A stretch of DNA of 6,545 nucleotides from NCBI GenBank assembly GCA_964343345.1, contig CAYFJE010000062.1, positions 1-6,545 of the forward strand, given 5' to 3'. This document shows positions 6,542 to 6,545 of the stretch, piece by piece. The stretch is from UBA6624 sp964343345 [NCBI: uncultured bacterium] (lineage in GTDB: Bacteria > UBP7 > UBA6624). The position numbers and the translations under genes are program-made. The notes under the pieces were generated by a model. That model worked only from the letters and a program-made list of their open reading frames with translations. It was not told where the DNA came from and ran no database searches. Positions within the stretch are counted from its first letter, which is position 1. The number at the start of each line of letters is the position of its first letter.

Positions 6542-6545
6542 TTAA

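Noticed and set aside
6459-6545. tRNA-Leu gene as an integration site of a mobile element
   Set aside because: No integrase gene and no repeat of the tRNA 3' end is seen in the window; the exporter genes next to it look like ordinary chromosomal genes.

Overview
The window looks like ordinary chromosome from a low-GC (roughly 40 percent by eye, not counted) Gram-negative bacterium. The main evidence is a full-length malic enzyme of the MaeB type, in which a phosphate-acetyltransferase-like domain is fused to the C-terminus; this architecture is typical of Proteobacteria and related Gram-negative lineages. The lineage cannot be fixed further from this sequence. No phage, transposon, CRISPR or plasmid feature is visible.

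Layout: two divergent transcription units start from a 54-base intergenic gap (2875-2928). Leftward, on the minus strand, are maeB (613-2874), a small tetratricopeptide-repeat protein (102-623) and the 5' end of an unidentified gene that runs off the left edge (1-112). The three are chained by two overlaps of 11 bases each, so they are almost certainly one operon. Rightward, on the plus strand, are two half-size ABC exporter subunits (2929-4674 and 4671-6458) joined by a 4-base ATGA overlap. A tRNA-Leu with anticodon UAG (6459-6541, minus strand) faces them and abuts the stop codon of the second subunit with no spacer.

How the genes work together: the two ABC subunits carry complementary defects. 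The first has Asp in place of the catalytic Glu after Walker B but a perfect LSGGQ signature. The second has a normal Walker B Glu but a degenerate LSLGE signature. Paired as a heterodimer they would form one competent ATP site and one degenerate site, as in the TM287/288 and BmrC/BmrD type exporters. The left operon pairs a central-carbon enzyme (malate to pyruvate plus NAD(P)H and CO2) with a cytoplasmic TPR protein of unknown role and an unknown Lys-rich protein. I see no functional link between the two divergent units beyond the shared promoter region.

Nothing here is clearly a new biological system. The points most worth a second look are the tightly coupled maeB-TPR-unknown cassette, the asymmetric ABC pair, and an imperfect palindrome in the divergent promoter region.
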